Positions 1 through 9,474 are shown, counted from the first letter of the stretch. The stretch: DNA of 64,000 nt from Deltaproteobacteria bacterium (GCA_016182655.1 JACPGB010000024.1:156549-220548), one strand, 5' to 3'. Notes: generated by a model from the letters alone, not told the origin. Translations and numbers: made by a program.

Positions 1-1
1 C

Positions 2-433
2 TTTTTCTGGTTCGGCGTCGGTCCCGGCCTCATCGGGAGCGATGTCACCGGCACCGCCGGGGGCACGACCGCCCTCGTCGAGGTCGACCGCATCTCGGGT
101 CTTGATTTCGCGGATGAGCGGCTCGCGCTTCTTACGGATGTTGGCTTCGTCAACATCTTCGCCCAGATAGGCTTCTTCGGCATCCTTGCAGTGGTCATCC
201 TGCTCGCGAGGTTCATGAAACAGGGCAAAAAGCTCTTTTTGACGAGGACTGACAACGAGACGCGGACCGTCGCCCTCATGTTCCTCGGTTTTACCGTGAT
301 AATGATAGTCGAGAGCTTTTTCGGCTCGCCCTTGACCTACAGGGCGGTGAGCTTCTACTTCTGGCTCTTTGCCGGACTGCTCTTCTCAAAGGGTATGGCG
401 GAGGACCCCGCCCCCGGAAAGGCCTCAGCATGA
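2..433 (+). CDS. O-antigen polymerase/ligase-like membrane protein, 3' end only
   Basis: The gene enters from the left edge of the window, in the frame beginning at base 2. The visible 143 residues start with FFWFGVGPGLIGS, a Gly-rich loop of the kind seen near the C-terminus of Wzy/WaaL-type polysaccharide polymerases. Hydrophobic membrane segments follow around IFAQIGFFGILAVVILLARF and VALMFLGFTVIMIVESFF, with a last one near SFYFWLFAGLLF. A short hydrophilic tail ends at a TGA that overlaps the ATG of the methyltransferase downstream (ATGA). The operon of glycosyltransferases and a flippase supports polymerisation or ligation of a glycan repeat unit at the inner membrane. Without the N-terminus, polymerase and ligase cannot be told apart. 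Confidence 0.6.
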   Translation, partial: FFWFGVGPGLIGSDVTGTAGGTTALVEVDRISGLDFADERLALLTDVGFVNIFAQIGFFGILAVVILLARFMKQGKKLFLTRTDNETRTVALMFLGFTVIMIVESFFGSPLTYRAVSFYFWLFAGLLFSKGMAEDPAPGKASA

Positions 434-1161
434 GCATCTCGGACTTCCACAGGAAGGACTACACCAAAATAAACACGACCCTCCATGTCGAGGACAGCCC
501 CTGGAAGATAGAAAAGGTAAGGAGGCTCATCAAAGGCAGAGTCTCCCCCAGGGTCATCTGCGACATCGGGTGCGGGGCCGGGCTTATCGCCAAGGGAATG
601 GCCGAGGCCTACCCGAAGGCGAAGGTCATCGGGCTCGACATCTCCCTCGACATGCTCGGGGCCGCGAGGAAAAATAATACCGGGGCAGACTTCGTCAATG
701 CCCGGATAGAAGCTCTCCCCATTGGCGAGGGAAGAGCAGACATCGTGATGCTCATGGATGTCCTTGAGCACCTCGAAGACCCCGGAAAGGTCTTAGGGGC
801 CTTGAGCGCGGTCGCCAGACACCTCGTCATAAAGGTGCCTCTCGAGGACTCGCTCTGGTACTGGGCCAACGACAAGACCGGGCGCTACACGAGAGAGGAC
901 AACCGGCGTAAGCTCGGGCACATACAGTACTTCAAGATGAGCTCGCTTGCGGAGCTCTTGAGAGGCGCTGGCTTCGAGGTCGTCGCCTACGAGATAATAT
1001 CCCAGAATGTCGACAACCCGGACAACCCCCACATCTCCAAGCTCGGAAAGGTAATAAACCCGGTGAGGGTCCTCACCTACAAGGTCTCGAAGACGCTCTT
1101 CGCCAGGGTCTTTAACGGCTCAGTAATACTGCTTGCGGGGAACACCCGCCTCAAGGGCTGA
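430..1161 (+). CDS. class I SAM-dependent methyltransferase
   Basis: A 243-residue protein with a clear Rossmann methyltransferase core. Motif I is VICDIGCGAG near residue 40, the acidic strand-2 end is VIGLDIS about 23 residues later, and a motif IV-like DIVMLMDVLEHLEDP follows. The DVLEHLEDP signature is that of the Methyltransf_11 type of small-molecule or sugar methylases. The start codon overlaps the upstream stop (ATGA) and the stop overlaps the flippase start (TGATG), so translation is coupled on both sides. Its place in a glycan operon suggests it methylates a sugar or lipid-linked intermediate. The substrate cannot be read from the sequence. Confidence 0.75.
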   Translation: MSISDFHRKDYTKINTTLHVEDSPWKIEKVRRLIKGRVSPRVICDIGCGAGLIAKGMAEAYPKAKVIGLDISLDMLGAARKNNTGADFVNARIEALPIGEGRADIVMLMDVLEHLEDPGKVLGALSAVARHLVIKVPLEDSLWYWANDKTGRYTREDNRRKLGHIQYFKMSSLAELLRGAGFEVVAYEIISQNVDNPDNPHISKLGKVINPVRVLTYKVSKTLFARVFNGSVILLAGNTRLKG

Positions 1162-2513
1162 TGAAGGGATATTTTACGAGCAGGTTCAGGCGGGCCTTTT
1201 CATCCCCCACGAGGGTAAAGGGCTTCTACGCCATAATGGACAAGGGGGTCGTCGGCCTCTTCGGCGTGGTATTCGGCATCCTCATAATACGCCAGTTGCC
1301 GAAGGAGGAGTTCGGCGCGTTTTTACTCTCGGAGTCCTTCAGGGTGATACTCGTCTCGTCGATCGACGTCGCAGTCGGGCAGGCGATAATAAAGTACATC
1401 TCGGAGAGGGGGGAGGCCGACACCCCCGCTATACTCTTCAACTCGCTCGTCTTCAAGGCCGCGCTCTGGGCGGCGTCGACCGTAGTACTTATCATCCTCT
1501 CGTTCTTCGCATCCGATTGGTTCGGGGGCGCGGGCCTGGGCGAGCTCCTCCGGCTCCTGCCCGTTCTCATGGTCTCGATGCTCCTTAACAACCAGCCGAA
1601 ACAGTATCTGACCGCGAGGCTCGAGATCGCCGGCGTATTCGCGCTGGACTTGTCCCTCTTCGCCATATTCCTCATAGGGTTTTACATCTTTAGCTCTTCG
1701 CTCACGACCGCCGGAAGCGTGATACTGCTCCTGTCCGCCGTCTACCTCATAAACTCCGTGCAGGGCTGGATAAGGATATTCGGGAGGGTCTCGCTCTCCG
1801 CCCGTATCGAGGGGGAGTGGATGAAGAAGATATTTTTCTTCTCGAAGCACGCGCTCCTCAACAACATAGGGATGAACGTATACAACCAGTCGAACCCGGT
1901 GATAATCGGGCTCCTCATGGACGCGACGGCCGTCGCCGTATTCGGCGCGGCGATGGTCTTCATACAGTTCTTCTACATGATGGGCGAGGCGTTCAACATG
2001 ATAGTCTTTCCGCTCACCTCGAAGGAGAGCCGGAGCGGCAGGGGGTTTGAGAGGGCCGCCGAGATCTATGAAAAGTACCTCTCCTACATGCTCATAATAT
2101 TCTTCCCGGCGTCTTTTGTCCTCGTCGCCTTCCCTGGCACGCTCCTCGACCTCCTTTACGCCGGAAAGTACAACGGCACGGAGGCCGTGACCGTATTGAG
2201 GCTCATAGGGGTATGGGGGCTGCTTGCGCCGTTCGTAAGGCTCCTGGGGAGCGTCGTGAACGGCATGGAGAGGCCGGACCTCCTTGCCGCGACAGTCATA
2301 ATAGCGGCGGCCTCCAACATCGCGCTCAACTTCGCCTTCATCCCATTCCTCGGGGTCACGGGGTCGGGCGCGGCGCTCTGCGCGTCCATCGTCGTCATGT
2401 TCCTCGCGATACACCTCCTCACGAACCGTTTCCTCAAGGTGAGCTACATAAGCCCCGTCGTCGGGGCATTCAGGCTCTGCGTATCGTTCTTCGGACCAAG
2501 GAGGGGGTTTTGA
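1161..2513 (+). CDS. polysaccharide flippase (Wzx/MATE-like)
   Basis: A 450-residue, very hydrophobic protein with about 12 predicted membrane segments. The N-terminal region (GVVGLFGVVFGILIIRQLPKE) matches the polysaccharide biosynthesis/Wzx family, where the first helix is followed by a short L-x-x-E-E-F/Y loop (here PKEEFGAFLLSES). Later helices end in MFLAIHLLTNRFL. Flippases of this family move undecaprenyl-linked oligosaccharides from the inner to the outer face of the cytoplasmic membrane. It is coupled to the methyltransferase before it and shares its TGA with the TTG start of the GH20 gene after it. The family is clear; the cargo glycan is unknown. Confidence 0.8.
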   Translation: MKGYFTSRFRRAFSSPTRVKGFYAIMDKGVVGLFGVVFGILIIRQLPKEEFGAFLLSESFRVILVSSIDVAVGQAIIKYISERGEADTPAILFNSLVFKAALWAASTVVLIILSFFASDWFGGAGLGELLRLLPVLMVSMLLNNQPKQYLTARLEIAGVFALDLSLFAIFLIGFYIFSSSLTTAGSVILLLSAVYLINSVQGWIRIFGRVSLSARIEGEWMKKIFFFSKHALLNNIGMNVYNQSNPVIIGLLMDATAVAVFGAAMVFIQFFYMMGEAFNMIVFPLTSKESRSGRGFERAAEIYEKYLSYMLIIFFPASFVLVAFPGTLLDLLYAGKYNGTEAVTVLRLIGVWGLLAPFVRLLGSVVNGMERPDLLAATVIIAAASNIALNFAFIPFLGVTGSGAALCASIVVMFLAIHLLTNRFLKVSYISPVVGAFRLCVSFFGPRRGF

Positions 2514-3853
2514 GAAGGGTATTCTTTTTCATCGTCTCGGCTTTCTTTTTAATCGCGGCAGCGGAGACCGCCCTCGCGCTCGATGTCCCGGCCCCGAAGC
2601 TCGTCCGCCTCTTTGAAGCCGGAAAGAGAATAGGCCCCTCTACCGGGATAGAAGCGTGCGAGAGGTGCGCGGGAGCGGCGGCGTTCCTTAGAGGCGAGCT
2701 CCTTAAAAAGACAGGGTACGCGTTTAAAGGCAAGGGTGGCGAGATAGTCATAAGGATAGTCCCCGAGACCGAAGTAAAAGGCCCGGAGGGGTACGCGATC
2801 GCCCATGAAGCCGGAAAGGTAGTGCTCAAGGCAGGCTCCGAGGCAGGCGCGCTCTACGGCACGAGGACGCTCGTCAACACGCTGGAAAAAGACTCTCAGG
2901 GTTTTTATTTCAGGAAGGCTGCTATCGAGGACTACCCGGGCATAAGGATAAGGGCGCTGCATCTCCCGCTCATCCCGGACGCCTCCTACATGAAAGAGGT
3001 CATCACGAGGGCCGCAGTCCTCAAATTCAACACCGTCATCATAATGGCAGACGACATGGTCGTCTACAAGTCGCACCCGGAGCTTGCGAGGGCGGGTGCC
3101 GTGCCGATGGAGACGCTAAAGGGAATAGTGGCCCACGCAAAAGGCCTCGGGCTCAAGGTCATCCCCGAGATACAGCTCCTCACGCACCAGACCGACCTTT
3201 TGAAAACCGCACACCCGTCCCTCATGCTGAACGCGCACACATACGACCCGGACAAGGAAGAGGTCTACGGAATCGCCTTTGACCTCATGGACGAGCTCTC
3301 GGCAGTCTTCGCGCCGGAATATTTTCACATCGGCCACGATGAGGTCTGGGGCGTCCACTGGGCGACCAAGCCGGCCGTGAAGGACAATGACCGGGTCTTG
3401 ACGGCCGAGGCCTTTGCCCGCCACATAAACAGAGTCCAGGAATATCTTAAGAGGAAGGGCATAAAGACCATCGTCTGGGGAGACATGTTCCTACACCCAT
3501 CCATGTTCAGGAGGATGGCCTGGAAACAGCTCCACGGGACCGACGGTTTTGACGAAGCGCTCAAGCTCATCTCGAAGGAGGTCGTCATCGCCGACTACCA
3601 CTACTACGACACGAACGATTTCTCCACGATGAAGTACTTTCAGAAAAACGGGTTCAAGGTCTTCGGCTCCACCTTTGACAGAAAGAAGAACATATTCTCG
3701 TTCGCCAGATACGCGGGCGGGCTCGAGGAGCCCCCGCTCGGGATGATATCCACGACCTGGTTTCACATGACCAGGATGGAAAAGCAGATAATAGACGAGA
3801 CCATCGGGTGGTCCGCCGAGGCGTACTGGAACCCGATGTCGCAATGGAAGTGA
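2510..3853 (+). CDS. secreted glycoside hydrolase family 20-like (beta-N-acetylhexosaminidase)
   Basis: I place the start at TTG 2510 because AAGGAGGG lies just upstream (2498-2505) and this start yields a clean signal peptide (MRRVFFFIVSAFFLIAAAE, cleavage near ALA-LD). The frame stays open much further 5', but that part overlaps the flippase gene in another frame. The mature protein has an N-terminal GH20b-like domain (about residues 25-140, with GALYGTRTLVNTL), then a TIM barrel carrying HIGHDEVWG, where D277-E278 is the GH20 polarising-acid and acid-base pair. The family removes terminal N-acetylhexosamine by substrate-assisted catalysis. Inside a polymerase/flippase operon it probably acts outside the inner membrane on the exported amino-sugar polymer. 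That role is inferred. Confidence 0.75.
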   Translation: MRRVFFFIVSAFFLIAAAETALALDVPAPKLVRLFEAGKRIGPSTGIEACERCAGAAAFLRGELLKKTGYAFKGKGGEIVIRIVPETEVKGPEGYAIAHEAGKVVLKAGSEAGALYGTRTLVNTLEKDSQGFYFRKAAIEDYPGIRIRALHLPLIPDASYMKEVITRAAVLKFNTVIIMADDMVVYKSHPELARAGAVPMETLKGIVAHAKGLGLKVIPEIQLLTHQTDLLKTAHPSLMLNAHTYDPDKEEVYGIAFDLMDELSAVFAPEYFHIGHDEVWGVHWATKPAVKDNDRVLTAEAFARHINRVQEYLKRKGIKTIVWGDMFLHPSMFRRMAWKQLHGTDGFDEALKLISKEVVIADYHYYDTNDFSTMKYFQKNGFKVFGSTFDRKKNIFSFARYAGGLEEPPLGMISTTWFHMTRMEKQIIDETIGWSAEAYWNPMSQWK

Positions 3854-3857
3854 GGCC

Positions 3858-5066
3858 ATGAAGTTAGTATTCGCAAATAATTTCTACTACATGCGCGGAG
3901 GCTCCGAGAGGGTCTTCTTCGACGAGATAGAGATGCTCGAAAGAGGCGGGAACGAAGTCGCGCCTTTCACCATGCGCTTCGAGAAGAACTTCCCTTCGCC
4001 CTATTCGCGCTTCTTCGCGCCCGAGCTCAAGTACGAAGGTATCGGGCTCGCCAAAAAGGCGCGGGCGAGCGCAAAGCTCGTCTACTCGAAGGACGCGCGA
4101 AAGTCCTTCTCCGGACTCCTTGAGTCCTTCAAACCCGATATCGTCCACGGCCACAACATCTACGGCAGGCTCACGACCTCGATTGTTGACGAGGCAAAGG
4201 CACGGAGAGTGCCGTTCGTCATGACCCTACACGACTACAAGCTCGTCTGCCCCTCGTACCTGATGATACGCAACGATGCGGTCTGCGAGAAGTGCGCGGG
4301 CAAGTCCTTTTATAACTGTCTGCTATCCAGGTGCCACAAGGGGTCGCTCGTCTCTTCGCTCGTCTATACGGTGGAATCGTACTTCGCAAGCGCGCTTAAA
4401 AAGTACGACTGGGTGAGCCGTTTCATCTCTCCGAGCTTATTTCTTTTAAAGAAACACCTGGAGGCGGGCTTCCCTGAAAAGAAGCTCGTCCACATACCCA
4501 ATTTCATCAAGGTGAACGAGTTCGAGCCGGTCTATTCCAACAAGGGCTACATACTTTATGTCGGGAGGCTCTCTAAAGAGAAGGGTGTTATAACGATGCT
4601 GAAGGCCGTAAAGGGGCTCGATGTGGAATTGAAGATCGTAGGCGACGGGCCGATGAGGAAGGAGTACGAGGCGTTCGCAAAGGAGAACGGCATCTCGAAC
4701 GCGGCGTTCGAGGGATACAAGACCGGGGACGGGCTTAAAGATATGTTCAGGGGCGCGGCCTTCATCGTCTTCCCCTCCGAGTGGTACGAGAACGCGCCGA
4801 TGTCGATACTGGAATCCTTCGCGTTCGGCAAGCCCGTCGTCGCTTCCACGGTCGGGGGCGTGCCCGAGATGGTCGTCGACGAAAAGACCGGCCTTCTCTA
4901 TCCGATGGGCGATTACAAAGCGCTCAAGGAGCGGATCAAATACCTCGCCTCCAGCCCGTCGAAGATAGCAGAGCTCGGCAGGGCCGCGCGCTTGAAGGTA
5001 GAAGGAGAGAACAACGCCGAGAGGCATATGACGATGCTTAAAGGCGTATACGAAAAAACGGCTTAG
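3858..5066 (+). CDS. glycosyltransferase family 4
   Basis: A 402-residue GT-B enzyme. The N-terminal domain has the GGSERVFFDEIEML acceptor-side motif and HGHNIYG. A cysteine group near residues 134-160 (CPS, CEKC, NCLLSRC) is typical of a subset of GT4 enzymes in exopolysaccharide clusters. The C-terminal domain has VGRLSKEKG and the donor-binding E-x7-E motif in SEWYENAPMSILESFAFGKP. It should transfer a nucleotide-activated sugar with retention of configuration on the cytoplasmic face. It starts four bases after the GH20 stop, behind a GAGG ribosome-binding site (RBS). Sugar and acceptor are not predictable. Confidence 0.85.
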   Translation: MKLVFANNFYYMRGGSERVFFDEIEMLERGGNEVAPFTMRFEKNFPSPYSRFFAPELKYEGIGLAKKARASAKLVYSKDARKSFSGLLESFKPDIVHGHNIYGRLTTSIVDEAKARRVPFVMTLHDYKLVCPSYLMIRNDAVCEKCAGKSFYNCLLSRCHKGSLVSSLVYTVESYFASALKKYDWVSRFISPSLFLLKKHLEAGFPEKKLVHIPNFIKVNEFEPVYSNKGYILYVGRLSKEKGVITMLKAVKGLDVELKIVGDGPMRKEYEAFAKENGISNAAFEGYKTGDGLKDMFRGAAFIVFPSEWYENAPMSILESFAFGKPVVASTVGGVPEMVVDEKTGLLYPMGDYKALKERIKYLASSPSKIAELGRAARLKVEGENNAERHMTMLKGVYEKTA

Positions 5067-5088
5067 ATGCGAGCTTCAAGGAGAATAA

Positions 5089-6006
5089 ATGGCAATATCC
5101 GTTGAGACAATACGGCCGTCAAAGGTCCGGAACCTCTTCCACCACTACGCCGGAATAGGCTTTCTCGCGCTAATTAAGGCGAAGAGCGCCCTTTACGGGT
5201 ACAGGACCCCGAGGACCTTCGGCATTGAGGACTTCAAACGCGCAGTCGATTATGACGCGACCGTCGTGGAGCGATGGCTTTATCACTTGAAGAGCTACAC
5301 CGGCAAAAGCGATATCTCCGGGAAGACCGTGCTCGAGCTCGGCCCGGGCGCGGACCTCGGCGTGGGGCTTATTCTCCTCGCGAAGGGCGCCGACAAATAC
5401 AACTCGCTCGATGTAAACAATCTCGTGGAGTCCGTCCCCGACGCGCTCTACAATGAACTTTTCACGCGCATCGAAAAAGGCGGGCACAAAAACACGGATG
5501 AGCTAAAAAGACAGCTCGCCCTCACGCGCTCAGGGAAAAACGACAGGCTGGATTACATCGTCACCCGCGACTTCGATGTGACCGTATTCGGAAAAAACAC
5601 GGTGGACATCGTCTTCAGCCAGGCGGCGTTCGAGCACTTCCCGGATATGGACAGGACCGTGACGCAGTTGAGCACGGTCGTCAAAAAAGGCGCGGTGCTC
5701 ATAGCCGAAATAGACTTGAAGACCCACACCCGCTGGATAAGGGACGCAGACCCCCTGAACATCTACAGGTACGGAGATTTTATCTACAACCTTTTCGCCT
5801 GCCCCGGCTCGCCCAACAGGCTCCGGCCCGTCGACTACCGTCGGATGTTCGAGAGGAACGGGTGGGTAAAAGTACGGACAACGCCTGTGATCAAGCTTGA
5901 AGACGGGTATGTCTCGAAGGTCGGCCCGTCGCTTTCCAGGCGGTTCAGGGGGGCTGAAAGCGAGATACAGCATTTAAGCGTGATACTCTCCGCCACAAAG
6001 GGCTAA
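5089..6006 (+). CDS. SAM-dependent methyltransferase of the glycan operon
   Basis: A 305-residue protein with motif I TVLELGPGADLGVG near residue 80, the acidic strand-2 residue in YNSLDVNNL, and VDIVFSQAAFEHFPD as the motif IV/post-IV region. This layout matches Methyltransf_23-like proteins in lipopolysaccharide and O-antigen clusters. An AAGGAG site precedes the ATG. It sits between two GT4 genes with short spacers, so it is likely part of the same transcript. A sugar O-methylase is the most likely role; a lipid carrier as substrate cannot be excluded. Confidence 0.7.
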   Translation: MAISVETIRPSKVRNLFHHYAGIGFLALIKAKSALYGYRTPRTFGIEDFKRAVDYDATVVERWLYHLKSYTGKSDISGKTVLELGPGADLGVGLILLAKGADKYNSLDVNNLVESVPDALYNELFTRIEKGGHKNTDELKRQLALTRSGKNDRLDYIVTRDFDVTVFGKNTVDIVFSQAAFEHFPDMDRTVTQLSTVVKKGAVLIAEIDLKTHTRWIRDADPLNIYRYGDFIYNLFACPGSPNRLRPVDYRRMFERNGWVKVRTTPVIKLEDGYVSKVGPSLSRRFRGAESEIQHLSVILSATKG

Positions 6007-6019
6007 CGCGGGAGCGTTG

Positions 6020-7129
6020 ATGAAGATAGTCTACATGGTAGTAAAGGGCATGCCCTACGGGGCAGGCATTGAAAAATATACCGAGGAGATCGGCTCGCGG
6101 CTCGTGAAGCGCGGGCACGAGGTCGTCGTCTACTCGATGAAGGGGACCGGCGTTAAGGACGGAGGCGTCTACCGGGGCATGAAGATAAGGACGGTCCCCG
6201 CGATAAACTCGAAATCGCTCCAGAAGCTCTCCGCCTCGTTCTTCTCCTCCGTCAAACAGCTAATGGAGCCGGACTGCGACGTCGTCCACTTCCACGCGTT
6301 CGGCCCGGCCATGTTCTCGTTCCTCCCGAGGCTCAGGGGCAGGAAGGTCGTCGTGCAGGGCCACGGGCTTGAGTGGAAGCGCTCGCGCTGGGGGCTCGGG
6401 GGCAGGCTCTTCCTTAAATTCACCGAGGCCCCGTCAATAGCATTCCCGCATGTACTCACAGTCGTGTCTAATGTCCAGAGGGAGTACATCAAGAAAAAAT
6501 ACGGCAAGGAGAGCGTCTATATCCCGACCGGCGTGAACCCGCCGAAGATGAGGAAGCCCTCCCTCATCAAAAAGAAGTGGGGGCTCACAGAGCGCGGCTA
6601 CATCCTCTTTGCCGCGAGATTGGTGCCGGAAAAAGGCGCGCACTATCTTATCGAGGCGTACAGATCGGCGAGGCCCGAAGGATTGAAGCTCGTCATCGCC
6701 GGGGACGCGCCGCATGAAGAGGAGTACAAGAAGAGGCTTAAGAACCTCGCCGGAGGCGACGGAGACATAATATTCACGGGACACGCGAGCGGAGAGACCC
6801 TCGAAGAGTTATTCTCCAATCCGTACCTCTTCGTTCTCCCTTCCGAGATAGAGGGCCTGCCCACTGCCTTGCTTGAGGCCATGAGCTACGGGAACGCGTG
6901 CCTTGTGAGCGACATACCCGAGAACATCGAGGCGTTGAACTCGCTCGGTTTCACATTCAAATCAAGAGACCCGAATGACCTCGCCGAAATGCTCAAAGAG
7001 ATAGCAAACGCCCCTTCAAAGGCCGAAAAGCTCAGGCCCAAGGCAAAAAAATATGTACTTGAGAATTTTTCATGGGATAATATAGCGAAGGAATTCGAGG
7101 AGCTTTATAAGAAGGCGCTGACAAATTAA
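6020..7129 (+). CDS. glycosyltransferase family 4
   Basis: A GT-B enzyme of about 369 residues. A TTG codon at 6017 is in frame, but ATG 6020 has the better spacing from GGGAG at 6010-6014. The N-terminus has the family's GIEKYTEEIGSRLVKRGHEV pattern. The C-terminal domain has AARLVPEKGAHYLIEAY and the donor E-x7-E in PSEIEGLPTALLEAMSYGNA. It adds a sugar in the cytoplasm to the growing lipid-linked glycan. It is the last gene before a gap of about 110 bases, so the polymerase-to-GT4 block may end here. Confidence 0.85.
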   Translation: MKIVYMVVKGMPYGAGIEKYTEEIGSRLVKRGHEVVVYSMKGTGVKDGGVYRGMKIRTVPAINSKSLQKLSASFFSSVKQLMEPDCDVVHFHAFGPAMFSFLPRLRGRKVVVQGHGLEWKRSRWGLGGRLFLKFTEAPSIAFPHVLTVVSNVQREYIKKKYGKESVYIPTGVNPPKMRKPSLIKKKWGLTERGYILFAARLVPEKGAHYLIEAYRSARPEGLKLVIAGDAPHEEEYKKRLKNLAGGDGDIIFTGHASGETLEELFSNPYLFVLPSEIEGLPTALLEAMSYGNACLVSDIPENIEALNSLGFTFKSRDPNDLAEMLKEIANAPSKAEKLRPKAKKYVLENFSWDNIAKEFEELYKKALTN

Positions 7130-7239
7130 ATCACAACCAATTCAGGAAGAGTATTTCCGAACGCGAGAAATGGCTTTTAGACAACGCAGTATAAAGACAT
7201 TTATTGCGTTCGCCACAACAACAGGAACGGAATACAAGG

Positions 7240-8229
7240 ATGAACCCTATAAGATTCGCAAGCGTCATCGTAACCTACCGCTGCAACGCCAAATGCCACA
7301 TGTGCAACACATGGCAATATCCCTCCAAGCACGATGAGGAGATCGGTCTCTCCGTTTACCGGAAGCTCCCCTATCTGAATACCGTCAATGTCACCGGCGG
7401 AGAGCCGTTCCTCCGGAAAGACCTCGAGGATATTGTCGATGTCTTGAAGTCCAAGGCGAAGAGGCTCGTCATAAGCTCCAACGGGTACTTCACCGACCGG
7501 ATATTGAGGCTCTTCGAGAAGCGCAAGGACTTAGGGATAAGGATAAGCATAGAGGGGCTTCCCAAGGCCAACGACGAGCTCAGGGGCTTGAACGACGGAT
7601 TTGACCGGGGCATAAGGACGCTCATTGAATTGAACCGCATGGGCGTAAAGGACATCGGCTTCGGCATCACGGTGACCGACAGGAACGCGAAGGATGTGAT
7701 GGAGCTCTACCACCTCGCGAAGATGATGGGGCTCGAGTTCGCAACGGCCGCCATCCACAACGCCTTCTACTTCCACAAGTTCGACAACGAGTTCAAGGAC
7801 CCGGACGCGGCAAGCGCGGAGTTCAAGAGGCTCATAGAGGAGTTACTCAAGTCCAACAAGGTCAAGGACTGGTTCAGGGCGTACTTCAACTACGGGCTCG
7901 TCAACTACATCAAGGGCAACGCGAGGCTCCTTCCCTGCGAGATGGGAATAGACTCCTTCTTCCTCGACCCTTACGGGAAGATACTCCCCTGTAATGTGTT
8001 GAACGAGCCTATGGGGGACTTGACGAAGCAATCATTCGAAGAGATATGGACTGGCGCGCGCGCCGAAGAGGTGCGGAACAAGGTAAGGGGCTGTAAGGAG
8101 AGGTGCTGGATGATAGGCTCCGTGGCGCAACAGATGAAAAAGAACATCTCCAGGCCCGGCCTCTGGGTCCTCCGGCACAAGTTCATGGGAAAGGGGCTGG
8201 ATGACTCGTGCGTCTTCGGGAAGAAGTAG
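7240..8229 (+). CDS. radical SAM protein with SPASM-like C-terminus
   Basis: Starting at ATG 7240, the protein begins MNPIRFASVIVTYRCNAKCH and has the radical SAM cluster motif C-x3-C-x2-C at Cys15, Cys19 and Cys22. The SAM-binding GGE follows in VTGGEPFLRKDL. The C-terminus has SPASM-type cysteines (LLPCEMGIDSFFLDPYGKI then LPCNVL and CKERCW), which usually bind further iron-sulfur clusters. An upstream TTG at 7204 is in frame but would add an unlikely leader. Such enzymes modify peptides, heterocycles or sugars. Next to glycosyltransferases it may modify a glycan intermediate, but the substrate is unknown. Confidence 0.75.
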   Translation: MNPIRFASVIVTYRCNAKCHMCNTWQYPSKHDEEIGLSVYRKLPYLNTVNVTGGEPFLRKDLEDIVDVLKSKAKRLVISSNGYFTDRILRLFEKRKDLGIRISIEGLPKANDELRGLNDGFDRGIRTLIELNRMGVKDIGFGITVTDRNAKDVMELYHLAKMMGLEFATAAIHNAFYFHKFDNEFKDPDAASAEFKRLIEELLKSNKVKDWFRAYFNYGLVNYIKGNARLLPCEMGIDSFFLDPYGKILPCNVLNEPMGDLTKQSFEEIWTGARAEEVRNKVRGCKERCWMIGSVAQQMKKNISRPGLWVLRHKFMGKGLDDSCVFGKK

Positions 8230-8270
8230 CCGGGTGCCTTCAAGTCTCTCTTTAATGATATAATCTACGC

Positions 8271-9446
8271 ATGGCTTCAAGGATAATCCTTTTTCTTTCC
8301 ATTTTCGCCGTTGCGCACCTATTCCTCTACTTCTCCTTCGCCCGCCTTCTCTCGGTCCCGAAGGGGCGGGCAAGGATGGCGCTATTTGCCTCCGTTTTCC
8401 TCCTTGGCCTCGGCCACATACTCTCCATAATCCTGCTCCGTGTCGACTACAACTCCCTTACAAGGGCGCTATACGCGATTACCGCCGCGTGGACAGGGCT
8501 TGCTGTAAACCTTTTGATGGCCTCAGTCGTCTGCTGGATATTGTTCCTCGTTTTTTGCGTCGCGGGCAAAAAGGCAGTGATACGCAGGACTGCGTCAGTC
8601 ATTTTTGCGGCGGCGTTCCTGTTTTCAGCCTACGGCGTATGGAACGCCTTCCATCCCGTTGTGAGGACCGTAGAGGTCGAGATGCCGGGGCTCGCGGAGG
8701 GCTGGTACAAGAGGACTATCGTGCAGGTGACGGATGCGCACTTAGGGGCGATCTACAGGCCCGGGTATATGAAAAAAGTCGCGGCGCAGATCAACTCGCT
8801 CGAACCAGACCTGATATTCATCACAGGAGACTTATTCGACGGCATGAGCTCCGGCAAGCTCAACGACTTCGCCTCCTCAATAGACGAGCTGAACGCAAAA
8901 GAAGGCGTCTTCTTCGTGACCGGCAACCACGAGAACTACATCGGGCTCGACAGGGTCTTTGATGCGCTCTCGCGTACGAAGGTAAAGGTGCTTAGGGACG
9001 ATGTGGCGGTCATAGACGGCGTCCGGATAATCGGAGTCGATTACCCCGTCTTTGGCGCATCCCGCGATATCGAATCTATCATCCGCAACAGGCCCGGCTT
9101 CAAGGACGGCGCACCCGCCATACTCCTCTATCACACCCCGACCTCCATCGGCAGGAAAGGCGCGGCCTCGTTTTCGGCCCACCAGTCAAGGACCTATTGG
9201 AATCCCGAGCTCGACTTTTCAGCCGTCAAAAGGCTCGGGGTGAGACTCCAGCTCTCAGGCCACACCCACAGGGGGCAGATGTACCCCTTTGTCTGGCTCG
9301 CCGATTATCTCTATAAAGGCTATTCCTACGGGCTTAAGAAAGAGGGGAATCTTTCGATCTACATCTCGAGCGGGCTCGGGACCTTCGGCCCGCCGATGAG
9401 GACAGGGACGAAGGGGGAGATAGTGGTAATCAGGCTTGTGCCTTGA
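8271..9446 (+). CDS. membrane-anchored calcineurin-like metallophosphoesterase
   Basis: The first 130 residues form about four membrane helices (start MASRIILFLSIFAVAHLFLY). A metallophosphoesterase domain follows with the usual di-metal motifs: QVTDAHLG near residue 153, ITGDLFDG, GNHENY, and LSGHTHRGQ near the end. This arrangement matches the YkuE/YaeI group, whose members cleave phosphoester or pyrophosphate bonds of lipids at the outer membrane face. No clear RBS precedes the ATG. A TATAAT hexamer lies only six bases upstream (8259-8264), so a leaderless mRNA is possible. The substrate is unknown. Confidence 0.8.
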   Translation: MASRIILFLSIFAVAHLFLYFSFARLLSVPKGRARMALFASVFLLGLGHILSIILLRVDYNSLTRALYAITAAWTGLAVNLLMASVVCWILFLVFCVAGKKAVIRRTASVIFAAAFLFSAYGVWNAFHPVVRTVEVEMPGLAEGWYKRTIVQVTDAHLGAIYRPGYMKKVAAQINSLEPDLIFITGDLFDGMSSGKLNDFASSIDELNAKEGVFFVTGNHENYIGLDRVFDALSRTKVKVLRDDVAVIDGVRIIGVDYPVFGASRDIESIIRNRPGFKDGAPAILLYHTPTSIGRKGAASFSAHQSRTYWNPELDFSAVKRLGVRLQLSGHTHRGQMYPFVWLADYLYKGYSYGLKKEGNLSIYISSGLGTFGPPMRTGTKGEIVVIRLVP

Positions 9447-9474
9447 TGGAGTGCGCCCTGCGCGTGGCGAGATA

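Noticed and set aside
1323-2414. Long minus-strand frame opposite the flippase gene
   Set aside because: High-GC shadow with Arg/Glu/Tyr-rich composition and no domain; the plus-strand flippase is clear.
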